Part shown: in pieces, positions 10,359 through 19,654 of the stretch
How positions within the stretch are numbered: position 1 is the first letter of the stretch
How the letters are laid out: every line of letters begins with the position of its first letter
Source: Byssochlamys sp. IMV 00236
Lineage: Eukaryota > Ascomycota > Eurotiomycetes > Eurotiales > Thermoascaceae
Reading direction: 5' to 3'
Length of the DNA stretch: 41,599 nucleotides
NCBI GenBank assembly: GCA_001931875.2
Contig: MSJH02000719.1
Coordinates: 1-41,599, forward strand
Position numbers and translations under genes: made by a program
The notes under the pieces: generated by a model
Told to the model about the DNA's origin: nothing
Databases searched by the model: none
What the model saw: only the letters and a program-made list of their open reading frames with translations

Positions 10359-13119
10359 ATCTTGACTCGATCGCACAATTTTAGAAAGCCAATTCAGTTA
10401 CCAAAGCCTAAAGCAATAGAAGATATTCAAGTGCATCATGGAATAACTCGAAAAGATATGTTTTCTTGGATGGAAGATCTTTCAAACCCTGTAATATGCT
10501 TTACATGTACTATTGCTTTCAAATATATTGATGATATGAATAGGATGTTGCATCCTATATTAAAACAGAAAACAAGTAAGAAAAGGATAAACTATTACTG
10601 TTTTGTTAATCCCCCCAACTTAGTTACATACGTCAATTTCTTGGTCGACACAAGTTATTGCACAGAATAGTATTGCAAGAAATGAAAAAAAGGCTGTATT
10701 TACCCAATGTATTACCCCCTTTGAAAACAGTGGCTAAAGGATATGAGTATTACTCGACTACATCAACTAATGGCATGGTCTACCTTCGAAAAAAGCTAGA
10801 TGAAGGTAGAGATGCACGTGAGGTAGAGTTGATAAAGAAGTAGTATTAAATCATGGTTCTTACTTTTATACTACAGCAAGTCCTGTTGAATGCTGGTTTC
10901 TTGAAATCATTAAATATGTCGATTCGAAAAGTATTACTATCACCTGATCATACTATATTTGCTTACAATGTAGAGAGAGAAGGTATGGAATATGGCGAGT
11001 TACATTTCAAAGACTTGAATGACAGAGAGGATTGGGAGGTTAGAAAGTAGAGACGGGCTAAAGGTTCAGACAACTGATCTATATGGTAGAATGAAATCTT
11101 GGAGAACGTGTTTAACTTTGTATGGGCAAGCAATCATGTGGTTTATTATACCGTTCCTAATTCACAATTAAGACCCTATCAAGTAATGGAAATAAGCTTA
11201 AACACACTGCTGTTGTTAAAATATTAATAATAACCATCAAAGGTCTATGCTCATAGAATTGGAACAGATCAGTCAGAAGATATATTGGTTTTTGAAGAGC
11301 CAAATGACACGATATTTGTTGATATAACCAGTACCAAGGATGGCGTAGGATATAACTCATTGTGAACTGACTGCCATAGTAACATTCTGTGTTTCTATAG
11401 AAATATATAACCATCAATGCAAATTCACTTTCTTCATCTGAAGTTCGTGTAATTGATGCTCAACACGACTTTTCTGATAACAAGTTGCCTCAAGTGCAAT
11501 TGATCAGAGCTCGCGAACCAGGGCTTGAGTATTACGTCGATCATCATCACGTAAATTAAAACGTTAAAAAGGAGCCATGTGCAAAATGTTTACCTCATAC
11601 ATATAAATGAATAGGATAGGTTCTATGTCTTGACAAATGCGGATAATGCCAAAAATTTTAAATTGATGCAAGTATTTGACAATGCAAAAGATAAAGCATC
11701 ATGGAGCAATTTGATAACAATGCAACCGACCGAAAAAATTGAAGACGTTGATCTGTTTCAGGTATGGCAAGTGTTTCTAAAAGCTACTGCTAAAACTTTC
11801 TTAGAATCATGCTGTGATCTATGGTCGTCGCGATGGTTTGCCCATGATTTTATGTTACGACCTACAGACAAATCAGACACATGAAGTAAACTTGCCCGAA
11901 AAATTTTGTGTTGTTCAACCAGGGACGAATTTGGATTTTGACACTGAACTCTTTCGATTTTCCATTGTTTCGCCTTTTACTCATGAATCTACATATGAAT
12001 ATAATATGGTGTCAAAAAAGCTGACACCAATAAGGGTGCAGACAATTCAAAGTAAGTAAAAGATGTTACTATTCCCATTATATCTTAACAGTAAGAATCG
12101 CGTTCTAGAGTTTGATAGATACAAGTACACATGCAGTCAATTGCACGTCCAAGCCCACGATGGCGAGAAGATTCCTGTGACTCTGATCAAAAGGAAAGAT
12201 ATAGAATTAAATGGCAGGTAATATAAACAATAATAAGCATGCCTGAATTTTAGCTAAATACATCTCCAAGGAACCCACTCCTAATGCGATCCTATGGTGC
12301 GTATGGCACTTCAACAGATATAGATTTTCGTATAGAACACTTTCCTCTTTTAGAGCGAGGTTGGGTCATTGCATTGGCACATGTGAGGTAAGTAAGTGAA
12401 TGCGCAAGATAAATAATAGTAACAAATTAACGAAAAGGGGTGGCGGTGAACTGGGCAAGGCCTGGTATGAGAATGGCAAATTGAGCAAAAAGATGAACTG
12501 CTTTAAAGATTTTATATCTGTTGCAGAGCATTTGATTAATATGAAGCTAACTTCACCTGAACGACTTGCTGCTATGGGCACAAGTGCAGGAGGACTGTTG
12601 GTTGGTAAGTTGGTGTAGTCTTTTTTTTTTTTTATCTTGCTGTTAATTATGCCATACACAGGTGCAATGCTTCATATGCGGCCAGATCTCTTCAAGGCTC
12701 TTCTTTTGAGGGTCCCTTTTCTTGATCCTCTATCTGCTATGCTCAATCCAGACTTACCTTTAACTCAGATAGAGTATTCCGAATGGGGCAATCCTACAGA
12801 CGATCCTGACGCATATAAACTCATAGCCTCATACTCACCCTATGAAAATATATCAAATGAGCTTTTTGACAACAACGAGTCTCTGCCATCCTTATTCGTC
12901 ACAGGAGGAATGAAAGATCAAAGAGTTGCTTACTGGCAGCCGCTTAAATTTGTTGCCAGACTACGCCATTTTACACCACCTACTTACAACAAGAGTACCA
13001 CCCTTCTTAAATTAGACTTGGATAGTGGACATTTTGGAGGAGGAGGTTCAGAACAGGAGACAAGACTTTCTGAAGTTGCAGAGCAGATTGCTTTTCTTAT
13101 TTCAGAAGTTCAAAAGTAA
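10359..13119 (+). CDS. S9A serine oligopeptidase (oligopeptidase B / PREPL type)
   Basis: Thirteen coding blocks run 10359-10490, 10544-10575, 10666-10822, 10877-11038, 11090-11182, 11243-11344, 11401-11550, 11615-11761, 11805-12055, 12092-12217, 12271-12387, 12438-12604 and 12662-13119 (about 697 codons). This is a prolyl-oligopeptidase-fold enzyme. The N-terminal part shows the RxDxxxWM motif and SNPDVASYIKTEN. The beta-propeller repeats follow, then the catalytic domain with SYGAYG, HVRGGGELG, the Ser in GTSAGG (codon 12583), Asp in MKDQ (12916) and His in SGHFGG (13030). Family members cleave short peptides after basic residues in the cytosol; PREPL-like members act as esterases. The triad is intact, so the gene is probably live. 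The 5' end is unresolved: no in-frame ATG precedes 10458, and the block before it opens right after an AACAG acceptor-like site. Confidence 0.82.
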
Positions 13120-14417
13120 TAAATTAAATGAAATTTGAGCTAAAACGGTTTGTCTCTGTGCTCATTAACAATCTAATTTACATGTTCTTCCTTTTAACAA
13201 AGTTTGTTAATGCAGTACTAAGAAGCCTTTTACTGTCTCTTCCTACATATATCAATGCAAGTACTCATTTCATTAACATTTTCCCTTTGAGCTGGATTTC
13301 AACTGCATTCTTGATGTGTCTACTATTTCATTTGAATAATAAATCCATAAATGATGGGCACATCATTCATAATTTATTTATTCATTGCATTTCGTTTAAG
13401 AAGGACATTGTCCATTCGCAACCATTCAGGGCTTGCAGGGAAAGGCAGAATGATGGAGAGACTTGAATCACATGTGCATAAACAAAAACGCACGTTAGCC
13501 AATAGAAGCTCGTTAATTAGAAGACTCATCGTCAACGCTTTAGAGCATTTCTGGCCAACCTCTTTTTTCCTCCCCTTTTTTTCTTTTCTCTTTTCTTCAC
13601 AGATACTCCTTGCTTTTTTTCTCCCTGTGACGATGCTTTGTGCTTTGGCTCTGTTCATCCTTTAGAGGACTGGACACGCTCTCTGTTCACACTGTAACCC
13701 TAGTACGGTCATATTGGTGATTCAAGTGACTTGCAGATTCTGGGCTGGCTACATCGGTTGGAACCAGGCCCTGTATGTGATTAACCGCTTTGCCCTTTAT
13801 CTGTGAACAGAGAAATGCTCTCTAAGTGTGGCTACTCGAATAAATGCTTATGCTGTTGTTAGGCGGTATCGAACCAAAAGCTATTTTGAGTAGTTTGCTG
13901 AGTCAAAACCATCTTCTGAGCTTGCGAGACGACTGGTAGACGAGGTTGGGCCTATCGATAGCTACCTGTTGGCAGTCTGTCAATCCGGCTGATAAGGACA
14001 GTGATCCTTTTACCTGGGGCAGAGGCTCTCCTAGATTTATTGGTTGGGGCTGTTCAACTTGTACTTTCTAGGTTTTTCAGATGTATAAGTTCATTCTTGG
14101 TACATCACTCCCTTTTTACAAGGTATATACACCATTGACATTCAGTGTATACCTTCTTTTTTTGGGATCATATGTACTCTTACCTTCTCGTGGTTAATCC
14201 TGTTAATCAAGACTTTATTCTCTTGAGAACTGAAAGGAGTACGCTTTTATTATAAATGTAAATGAAAAATAAAAAGTCGCGTTTTATTTAGTTTAATCAC
14301 TCTACAGTCACACATAATTCGGTTTCGTACGAAAATGTAAATTAACCTTCCGCAAATTTTATACCAAATGTTTGGAAAGCCATTACTCCTCCCCTTCAGT
14401 GTTTGGTGATTCTGTGT
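13120..14417. other. Gene-free stretch downstream of the oligopeptidase
   Basis: I see no protein gene, tRNA or rRNA here. The first 550 bp are T-rich 3' flank. About 13650-14060 is visibly GC-richer than the surroundings and carries no open frame, which is typical of an inserted non-coding element; the candidate boundaries are listed separately. Confidence 0.4.
13693..14307. mobile_element. Possible solo LTR (615 bp) flanked by TCACAC
   Basis: The stretch begins TGTAACCC and ends CTACAG. It is flanked on both sides by the same hexamer TCACAC (13687-13692 and 14308-14313), resembling a target-site duplication. It is non-coding, GC-richer at its left, and has TATA-like and polyA-signal-like AT-rich segments at its right. 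The terminal CA is followed by one extra G, so the ends are not the textbook TG...CA, and a chance hexamer match is possible. Confidence 0.25.
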
Positions 14418-15440
14418 TTATAAAGAATAAGCTTTGACATGTTTATTGACAGGATATAAAATAAAATATTTCGTCGACCCTCCTTTTGCGGCAACTACCG
14501 CCTCGCATCGAGCCCTTATGCTTCCGACCAAACATGTCGCTAATCCAGGGCTTATTTTCTCCCACTCTTCTCTCAATACAGTACTCAACTCTTCAGTATT
14601 TCTTATCTCACTTCTTCTTTCCTTGATAAGATTACCCAAATTGGCCCAAACATTCTCTATTGGGTTCAAATCAGGACTTTGTGCGGGCCAGTACTCAAAG
14701 CCCCTGATCTGGTGGGTTTCCTTCCACCATCGTGCATAACCACCAGTATGGCAGCTAGCTCCATCTTCTTGTAATATGAAGTCTCTGTCCTCTTGCTGGC
14801 AGAGTTGCGCTAACCAGGGATGAAAGTTTTGGGCTAAAATATTTATACATTTGTCTTGATCAACTGTACCGTCAACCAAGACCAAAGGATCAAGACCATT
14901 AGCATGAAAGCAGCTGCATACCATCACTCCACCGCCTCCATACTTCTTCGTTGGTACAATATGCTTAGTGTCATATCGTTCACCAACTTTTCTGATGACT
15001 CTGGCACCCACCATCGTTACCGGTAACAGTGAACCGAGATTCATCGCCCCAAATGACGCTAGACCACTGTTCGACCGTCCAATTGACATGTTCCTGGGTC
15101 CAGTGAAGCCTTTTCTTCATGTGCTCTTCTGTCAACGCTAGCTTATGAGCAGCGAAGTAATAACCATACCCCATCCTCTTCAAACTGCTGATAACACTCT
15201 GTCTACAGACCTCTACATCTACGTTATGCAGTTCTAATCTCAGACGGTCGTATGTTACGAATGGATCATCTCCTATGGTCCTCATAAGCAGTCTCTTGGA
15301 TCTCTCATTGATTTTTGCGGATTCTATCTTTTTTATTGATTAGTAGAGGCGATACAGCTTTGTTATTTTATCAATTGTTCTTTGTACTGTTGATTTAACT
15401 ATATAATCAGTTTTAGCTTTGATAATCAAGCCTTACCTAA
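14418..15440 (-). pseudogene. Tc1/mariner transposase, decayed
   Basis: Read on the minus strand, a helix-turn-helix remnant (KSTVQRTIDK, about 15440-15345) ends at a stop. It is followed by the second DNA-binding part (KINERSKRLLMRTI) and the catalytic domain, with first Asp in WGDESRF, second in LQEDGASCH and third acidic residue in SPDLNPIENVW. A one-base shift, apparently an extra G in the GGTGGG run near 15010-15015, separates two frames: the upstream half ends at 14980 and the downstream half runs from 15089 to the stop at 14418. No paired terminal inverted repeats were found around it. The element is therefore truncated and inactive; the 3' half is still well preserved, suggesting moderate age. 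Confidence 0.85.
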
Positions 15441-15452
15441 TTATTGTTTTAA

Positions 15453-15848
15453 AGAAACCAAAAGTGGAAGCCCACAAAGTTCCAAATGGAAAGAGAGAAA
15501 GTGCCCCTTGTGGTCTTTGGTGCGGAAATGCTTGGTAAAGACTCGATAAAGCTGAAGGGAAACAGATGTGGTGTCACTGGCGTTCTTTGGCGGGCGGTAA
15601 AAAGAAGAGAGGCAGCTGGAGATCTCATTGCCGTTACAATTGATGAGTACAAGGCTTCAAAAGTTTGTAATGCCTGTACTAACGATCCTCTTGCAAGAAT
15701 GTCTGAATTGAAAGGTTGTAGTGCCCTGATTTGTAACACCTGCAAGACATTATGGCAACGAGATATCAACGCTTGCAAGAATATGCTGTCTATTTCTCTT
15801 TCGATTTGGGATGGAAGAGGTCGACCTTCCAAGTATAGAAGAAATTAA
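15453..15848 (+). pseudogene. C-terminal fragment of a TnpB/Fanzor-type protein
   Basis: An open frame of 131 codons (120 from the first Met at 15486) carries the C-terminal hallmark of TnpB and its eukaryotic Fanzor relatives: a zinc ribbon with two Cys pairs (VCNAC and ICNTC, residues 61-64 and 83-86 counted from the Met) followed by WQRDINACKNM. That segment matches the RuvC-III motif RDxNAxxN, and its Asp is residue 93. Upstream IDEYKASK corresponds to the usual DEY/F-T-S-K lead-in. The part with RuvC-I, RuvC-II and the guide-RNA-binding region is missing; the frame starts just after a TAA at 15450 where the Tc1 relic ends. A family match is likely; the fragment alone cannot be an active nuclease. 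Confidence 0.7.
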
Positions 15849-16689
15849 ATGCTGTATAAAATCACCGTAATGAACATGGTTTCCTTTCTGGGATAAAAAT
15901 TGTTACAGGTAAAGAAGATGTCTGATAATTTTACTTGATCCAAAAACTTTGATTTTTACTAAATTTTTGTATAGTAGAAATATTAGTACTGCGTAAAACT
16001 ATATATAAACATGCCTTTTTCCATATGTTTCAAACAAGCTTTCATTTGTAAAAAGTGTAAAAGGAGCTTGACCTTATCGTCAATCATAAGCAAGAAGAGA
16101 TATCACTTTAACTAAGGTGTGGGCATAATATATCATCAATAATATGAGTATGTTTTAGAGGTTATAATCTTGCAAGATATGTTCGTTCAAACATTAACAC
16201 TTTCGAATTACCCTTTGCAACAAGACCTGTTTTGGTATATACTGAAGTGACATGATAGCTTTCAAAGCACTTGTCGAGACTTAACATATGTTTCTGTTGT
16301 CTTCATATGTTTGGTCAGAGTTACACAACTGTGATGCCATTTCCTTAAAGGCGATATTAATGCATTTACTTGTATCAGTCAGCAGAAATAAAGGGACTGC
16401 CATGAGTATCAATCATCCAAAGAAAAATTATTAGGCTGATTTTCTCGATTTGGCTTGGTTTTTCAATATTATGTAATGTGAGCAAAATAGGTCGTTTATA
16501 CCAAAAGATGAAGTGCAATTACCTTCAACAGCTATGGTATTGGTTTCTTGATATCTTTTTCAAATACGGTCGTTAAGGGGGGTTTTTTTTAAACAAAGGA
16601 CAGGTGTCTTCATGTAGGGTTGCACTATGTTTAAATGCTGACAAATTGTGAGAAAACACCGAAAGATATCACTTTTCTTTTCTTTTGCA
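15849..16689. other. Intergenic stretch, nothing recognised
   Basis: 840 bp between the transposon relics and NUDT12. It is AT-rich with a TATATATAAA-like element near 16000-16010 and no open frame that looks coding. The last part serves as the NUDT12 promoter and 5' UTR. No RNA gene was recognised. Confidence 0.4.
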
Positions 16690-18385
16690 ATGAGCAACAA
16701 CGTTTTTGAAGCTGCAGCCTCTGGCGATTTAGATTATATAAGATCAAACTTGGCTCATATCAATGATAAAAACGAACGTGAATGGACACCTCTTCATTTT
16801 GCTGCACGATTTGGACAACAGGAAGTAGCCAAGTTCCTGAAAGAGAACGGTGCAGATATACACCAAACCAACTCTGAAGGAAAGACGGCTGCCCAACTAG
16901 CTGCTTTTTGGGGAAACACCGAAATTGCTAATCTGTTGCAAGAGACATCGACTGTTGTCCGCTCTTTTCCTGACAATCAAATCAATGTCTTTGCAGGAAA
17001 TCACTTAAATAGGTAAATTGTATATCCTCCTCAAGGTAAAGTTGTGTTATTCATTTTTGAGGTTGTTAGATATGGTTGGGCGAGAGATTCAGCTGAATTC
17101 CTTTCTGAACTTGCCAAATCCCCACGTTCGAAATATGTCGTGTTGAAAGAATTAAAGGCTTTATATGATGAATCTGGTCAGCTTCACCTTGTTAGCTATA
17201 ATGATGTTGCTTCTATTGTGGATAAAGTGTACAGTGAGAATGGGTTCAATAAAACCAATGATGAAATCATTCTTATCTTTTTGGGTATCGATGAGACAAA
17301 TGGTAAAGGACAAGATGGTGAAGCTTACTGGGCTTTGGATTTAACACCTAAAGGAAAATATGAAAATGAGTTGAATGCACTTGTTAAAGGTAAATGTTGT
17401 TTGTACATTTCTATATTAACAAAAAAAAAAAAAAAAAAGTTAATAACAATTACAACAAAAAGGATATGAATCTAGCTCATTTGAATTCTGCCCAACTCTT
17501 CCACGTGCATTTACACTCAAAAGGTCAACCAGTGCAATCATTGCACAAGCTGCGGCCATGGGTAAATTATATACAAATATCAAGAGTAAATAATCATGTT
17601 TCTTCTAGTCGATTGGAATTCACGCAACTTATTTTGCTCTGCTTGCGGAAGTAAAACTGTAATGGCGGAAGGGGGCCACAAACGCACCTGTACCTCAACA
17701 AAGGAGGCACCCAAGTGCATCAGCCACGCCGGAATTCAAAATTTTGCCTATCCAAGAACAGGTAAAGTGTACACAAATGAAATCACTCTGCCTTCAAAAG
17801 GGAAAGGAGTAGGACAAATAAACTAATTACATTATAAATAGATGCTGTTGTCATTGCTTGCATTATTCATCCAAATGAAGACAAGATATTATTGGGTCGC
17901 CAAAAGAGATGGCCCAAGAATATGTATTCGTGTATATCAGGTATAGTGCGTATATTTCTATGTATACATATATCTTTTAACAAGCGCGACAGGTTTCATA
18001 GAAGCAGCCGAAAGTTTAGAAGAAGCAGTACGTCGAGAAGCGCTTGAAGAAACAGGTATTATCGTAAATCGAGTAGCATACCACAGTAGTCAACCATGGG
18101 TAAAGAAAGGAAGAAGTTTGTCGCCAAGCCAATTGATATGCTTACATCTATTTTTAGCCATTCCCAAATTCACTTATGCTTGGATTTCATGCTGAGGCAC
18201 TAACCACGCAAATTTCATTTTCGGATGATGAATTAGAGTCAGCCAAGTGGTTTACAAGGTCAGAAGTCATGGCTGCGATGAAAGGAGAAGCAAATGCGCC
18301 ACTCAATCTACCATTCAAAGGGTCACTTGCCTATGTGCTTGTTGATGCTTGGTTACATGATAAAAGATGGCATAATAAGCTTTAG
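16690..18385 (+). CDS. NUDT12: Peroxisomal NADH pyrophosphatase, NUDT12/NPY1 type with ankyrin repeats
   Basis: Seven exons (16690-17012, 17070-17389, 17463-17561, 17609-17761, 17842-17940, 17993-18099, 18158-18385) give 442 aa. Residues 1-95 are ankyrin repeats ([21 protein letters not shown]), an animal NUDT12 feature absent from yeast Npy1. A middle domain, a zinc ribbon (CSACGSK followed by two further Cys) and the Nudix domain follow. The Nudix box is perfect: [23 protein letters not shown] from residue 332. The SQPW/PFPNSLM motif is specific for NADH diphosphatases and spans an intron. The enzyme hydrolyses NAD(P)H or NAD-capped RNA. It ends in NKL, a weak variant of the PTS1 peroxisomal signal. 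Start: the first ATG preceding the ankyrin domain; the upstream in-frame extension has no ATG. Confidence 0.92.
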
Positions 18386-18486
18386 CCTTATTTATATACG
18401 AAAGCGGAAATTGAATGAGCTATAAAAAGTCTAATAAACACGTACACTTTTTCCTTCTTTTCTTTTCTTTTTTCTCACTTTTAAAA

Positions 18487-19470
18487 ATGTCTTACCAACA
18501 ACCTCCTCCTCCACAATACGGTCAAGCACCTCCTCCAGGCAGTGGTGGATATCAACAAAGACCTCCTCCTGGTTATGGTGGGTACCAACAGCAAGCCCCT
18601 CCTCCGGGTACTCCTGCTCCTCACTCCGCTGGTGGTGGAGGTTATGGCCAAGGTATTCAACAACAACAACAACAACAACAACATCAACAACAGCAAGGTT
18701 ATGGTGCTCAAGCTCCCTACGGTGGTAATGTATATATGTCTTTTTTTTATACTGTCTACTCATCTCGTAGTAGCGCCATCAGCTGACCAACAACAGTTGT
18801 GGACATGGTTTAAAGCAGTTGATACAGATGGTTCAGGTCAATTATCAGCTGATGAATTGCAAAGAGCACTTATTAATGGTGACTGGAGTCCATTTAATAT
18901 TGAAACTGTTCGTTTGATGGTCAACATGTTTGACTCTGGTAAGTAAAATATAAAATTCATCTATCAAAAATATATTAATATAGCATATTAGATAACAGTG
19001 GTACCATTAACTTTAATGAGTTTTCTGGCTTATGGAAATATATCGAGGATTGGAAGAAATGCTTCCAAGCATTTGATGTTGATCGTTCAGGAAGCATTAA
19101 TGAGACTGAAATGGGAAATGCCTTGAGAACATTTGGCTTCAATGTATCACCCAAGTTTATTAACACATTAATTCAAAAGTTTGATCGTTACGGTAAGTCA
19201 GCGTCATGGGTTTGTAAAGGGAGGATATTTACCATGAATTAACAGCTACTGTAAATAAAACAGGAAAAGGAGATGTTACATTCGATAACTTTGTTCAAGC
19301 ATGTGTTACAGTCAAGACATTGACTGATTCATTTAGACAATTTGATAATGATAACGATGGATGGATTCAAATCAATTATGAACAGGTAAAGTTAATGCGT
19401 TCATAGTTTTATCATCCATTCTTATCCTTTAATATAGTTTTTGGACCTTGTTGTTCGTCAACGAGCTTAA
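18487..19470 (+). CDS. Penta-EF-hand protein (peflin / ALG-2 type)
   Basis: Exons 18487-18724, 18771-18938, 18992-19192, 19264-19385 and 19438-19470 give 253 aa. The first 80 residues form a Pro/Gln/Gly/Tyr-rich tail with PPPxxYG repeats and a CAA-encoded polyglutamine run. The rest is a penta-EF-hand domain with loops DTDGSGQLSADE, DSDNSGTINFNE, DVDRSGSINETE and DNDNDGWIQ plus a degenerate C-terminal pairing helix. The first three loops keep the Ca-binding acidic positions. PEF proteins of this architecture bind Ca2+ and act at the endomembrane (ESCRT/COPII adaptors, cell-wall stress). The donor choice at 18725 (GTAATG) rather than 18730 is forced by reading phase. Confidence 0.9.
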
Positions 19471-19654
19471 TGTAAAAAATAAAAAATCGTGTGAATAATA
19501 ACAATAATAATAATAAAAAACCCAAAAATGGCTCTTTATTGATGACCAAAAATTGGATTTAATCTGTTTCTCTTTCTCCCTTTGAACCTTTTTTAAATAG
19601 AAATTTAAATTCACTCTTTCTCTTTCTTTCTTTCCTGTTTTTGTTCTTGCTTCA

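Noticed and set aside
10491..10665. Reading the oligopeptidase frame straight through to a KYIDDMNRML segment
   Set aside because: Splicing 10491-10543 gives SNPDVASYIKTEN, which matches the family block much better and keeps phase into the next exon.
14640..14680. Possible tRNA T-loop (GGTTCAAATC) on the plus strand
   Set aside because: It lies inside the conserved SPDLNPIENVW codons of the Tc1 transposase and has no tRNA fold around it.
18431..18763. Long minus-strand ORFs opposite the penta-EF-hand gene
   Set aside because: They are shadows of the Pro/Gln/Gly repeat codons, giving low-complexity Val/Leu/Arg strings.
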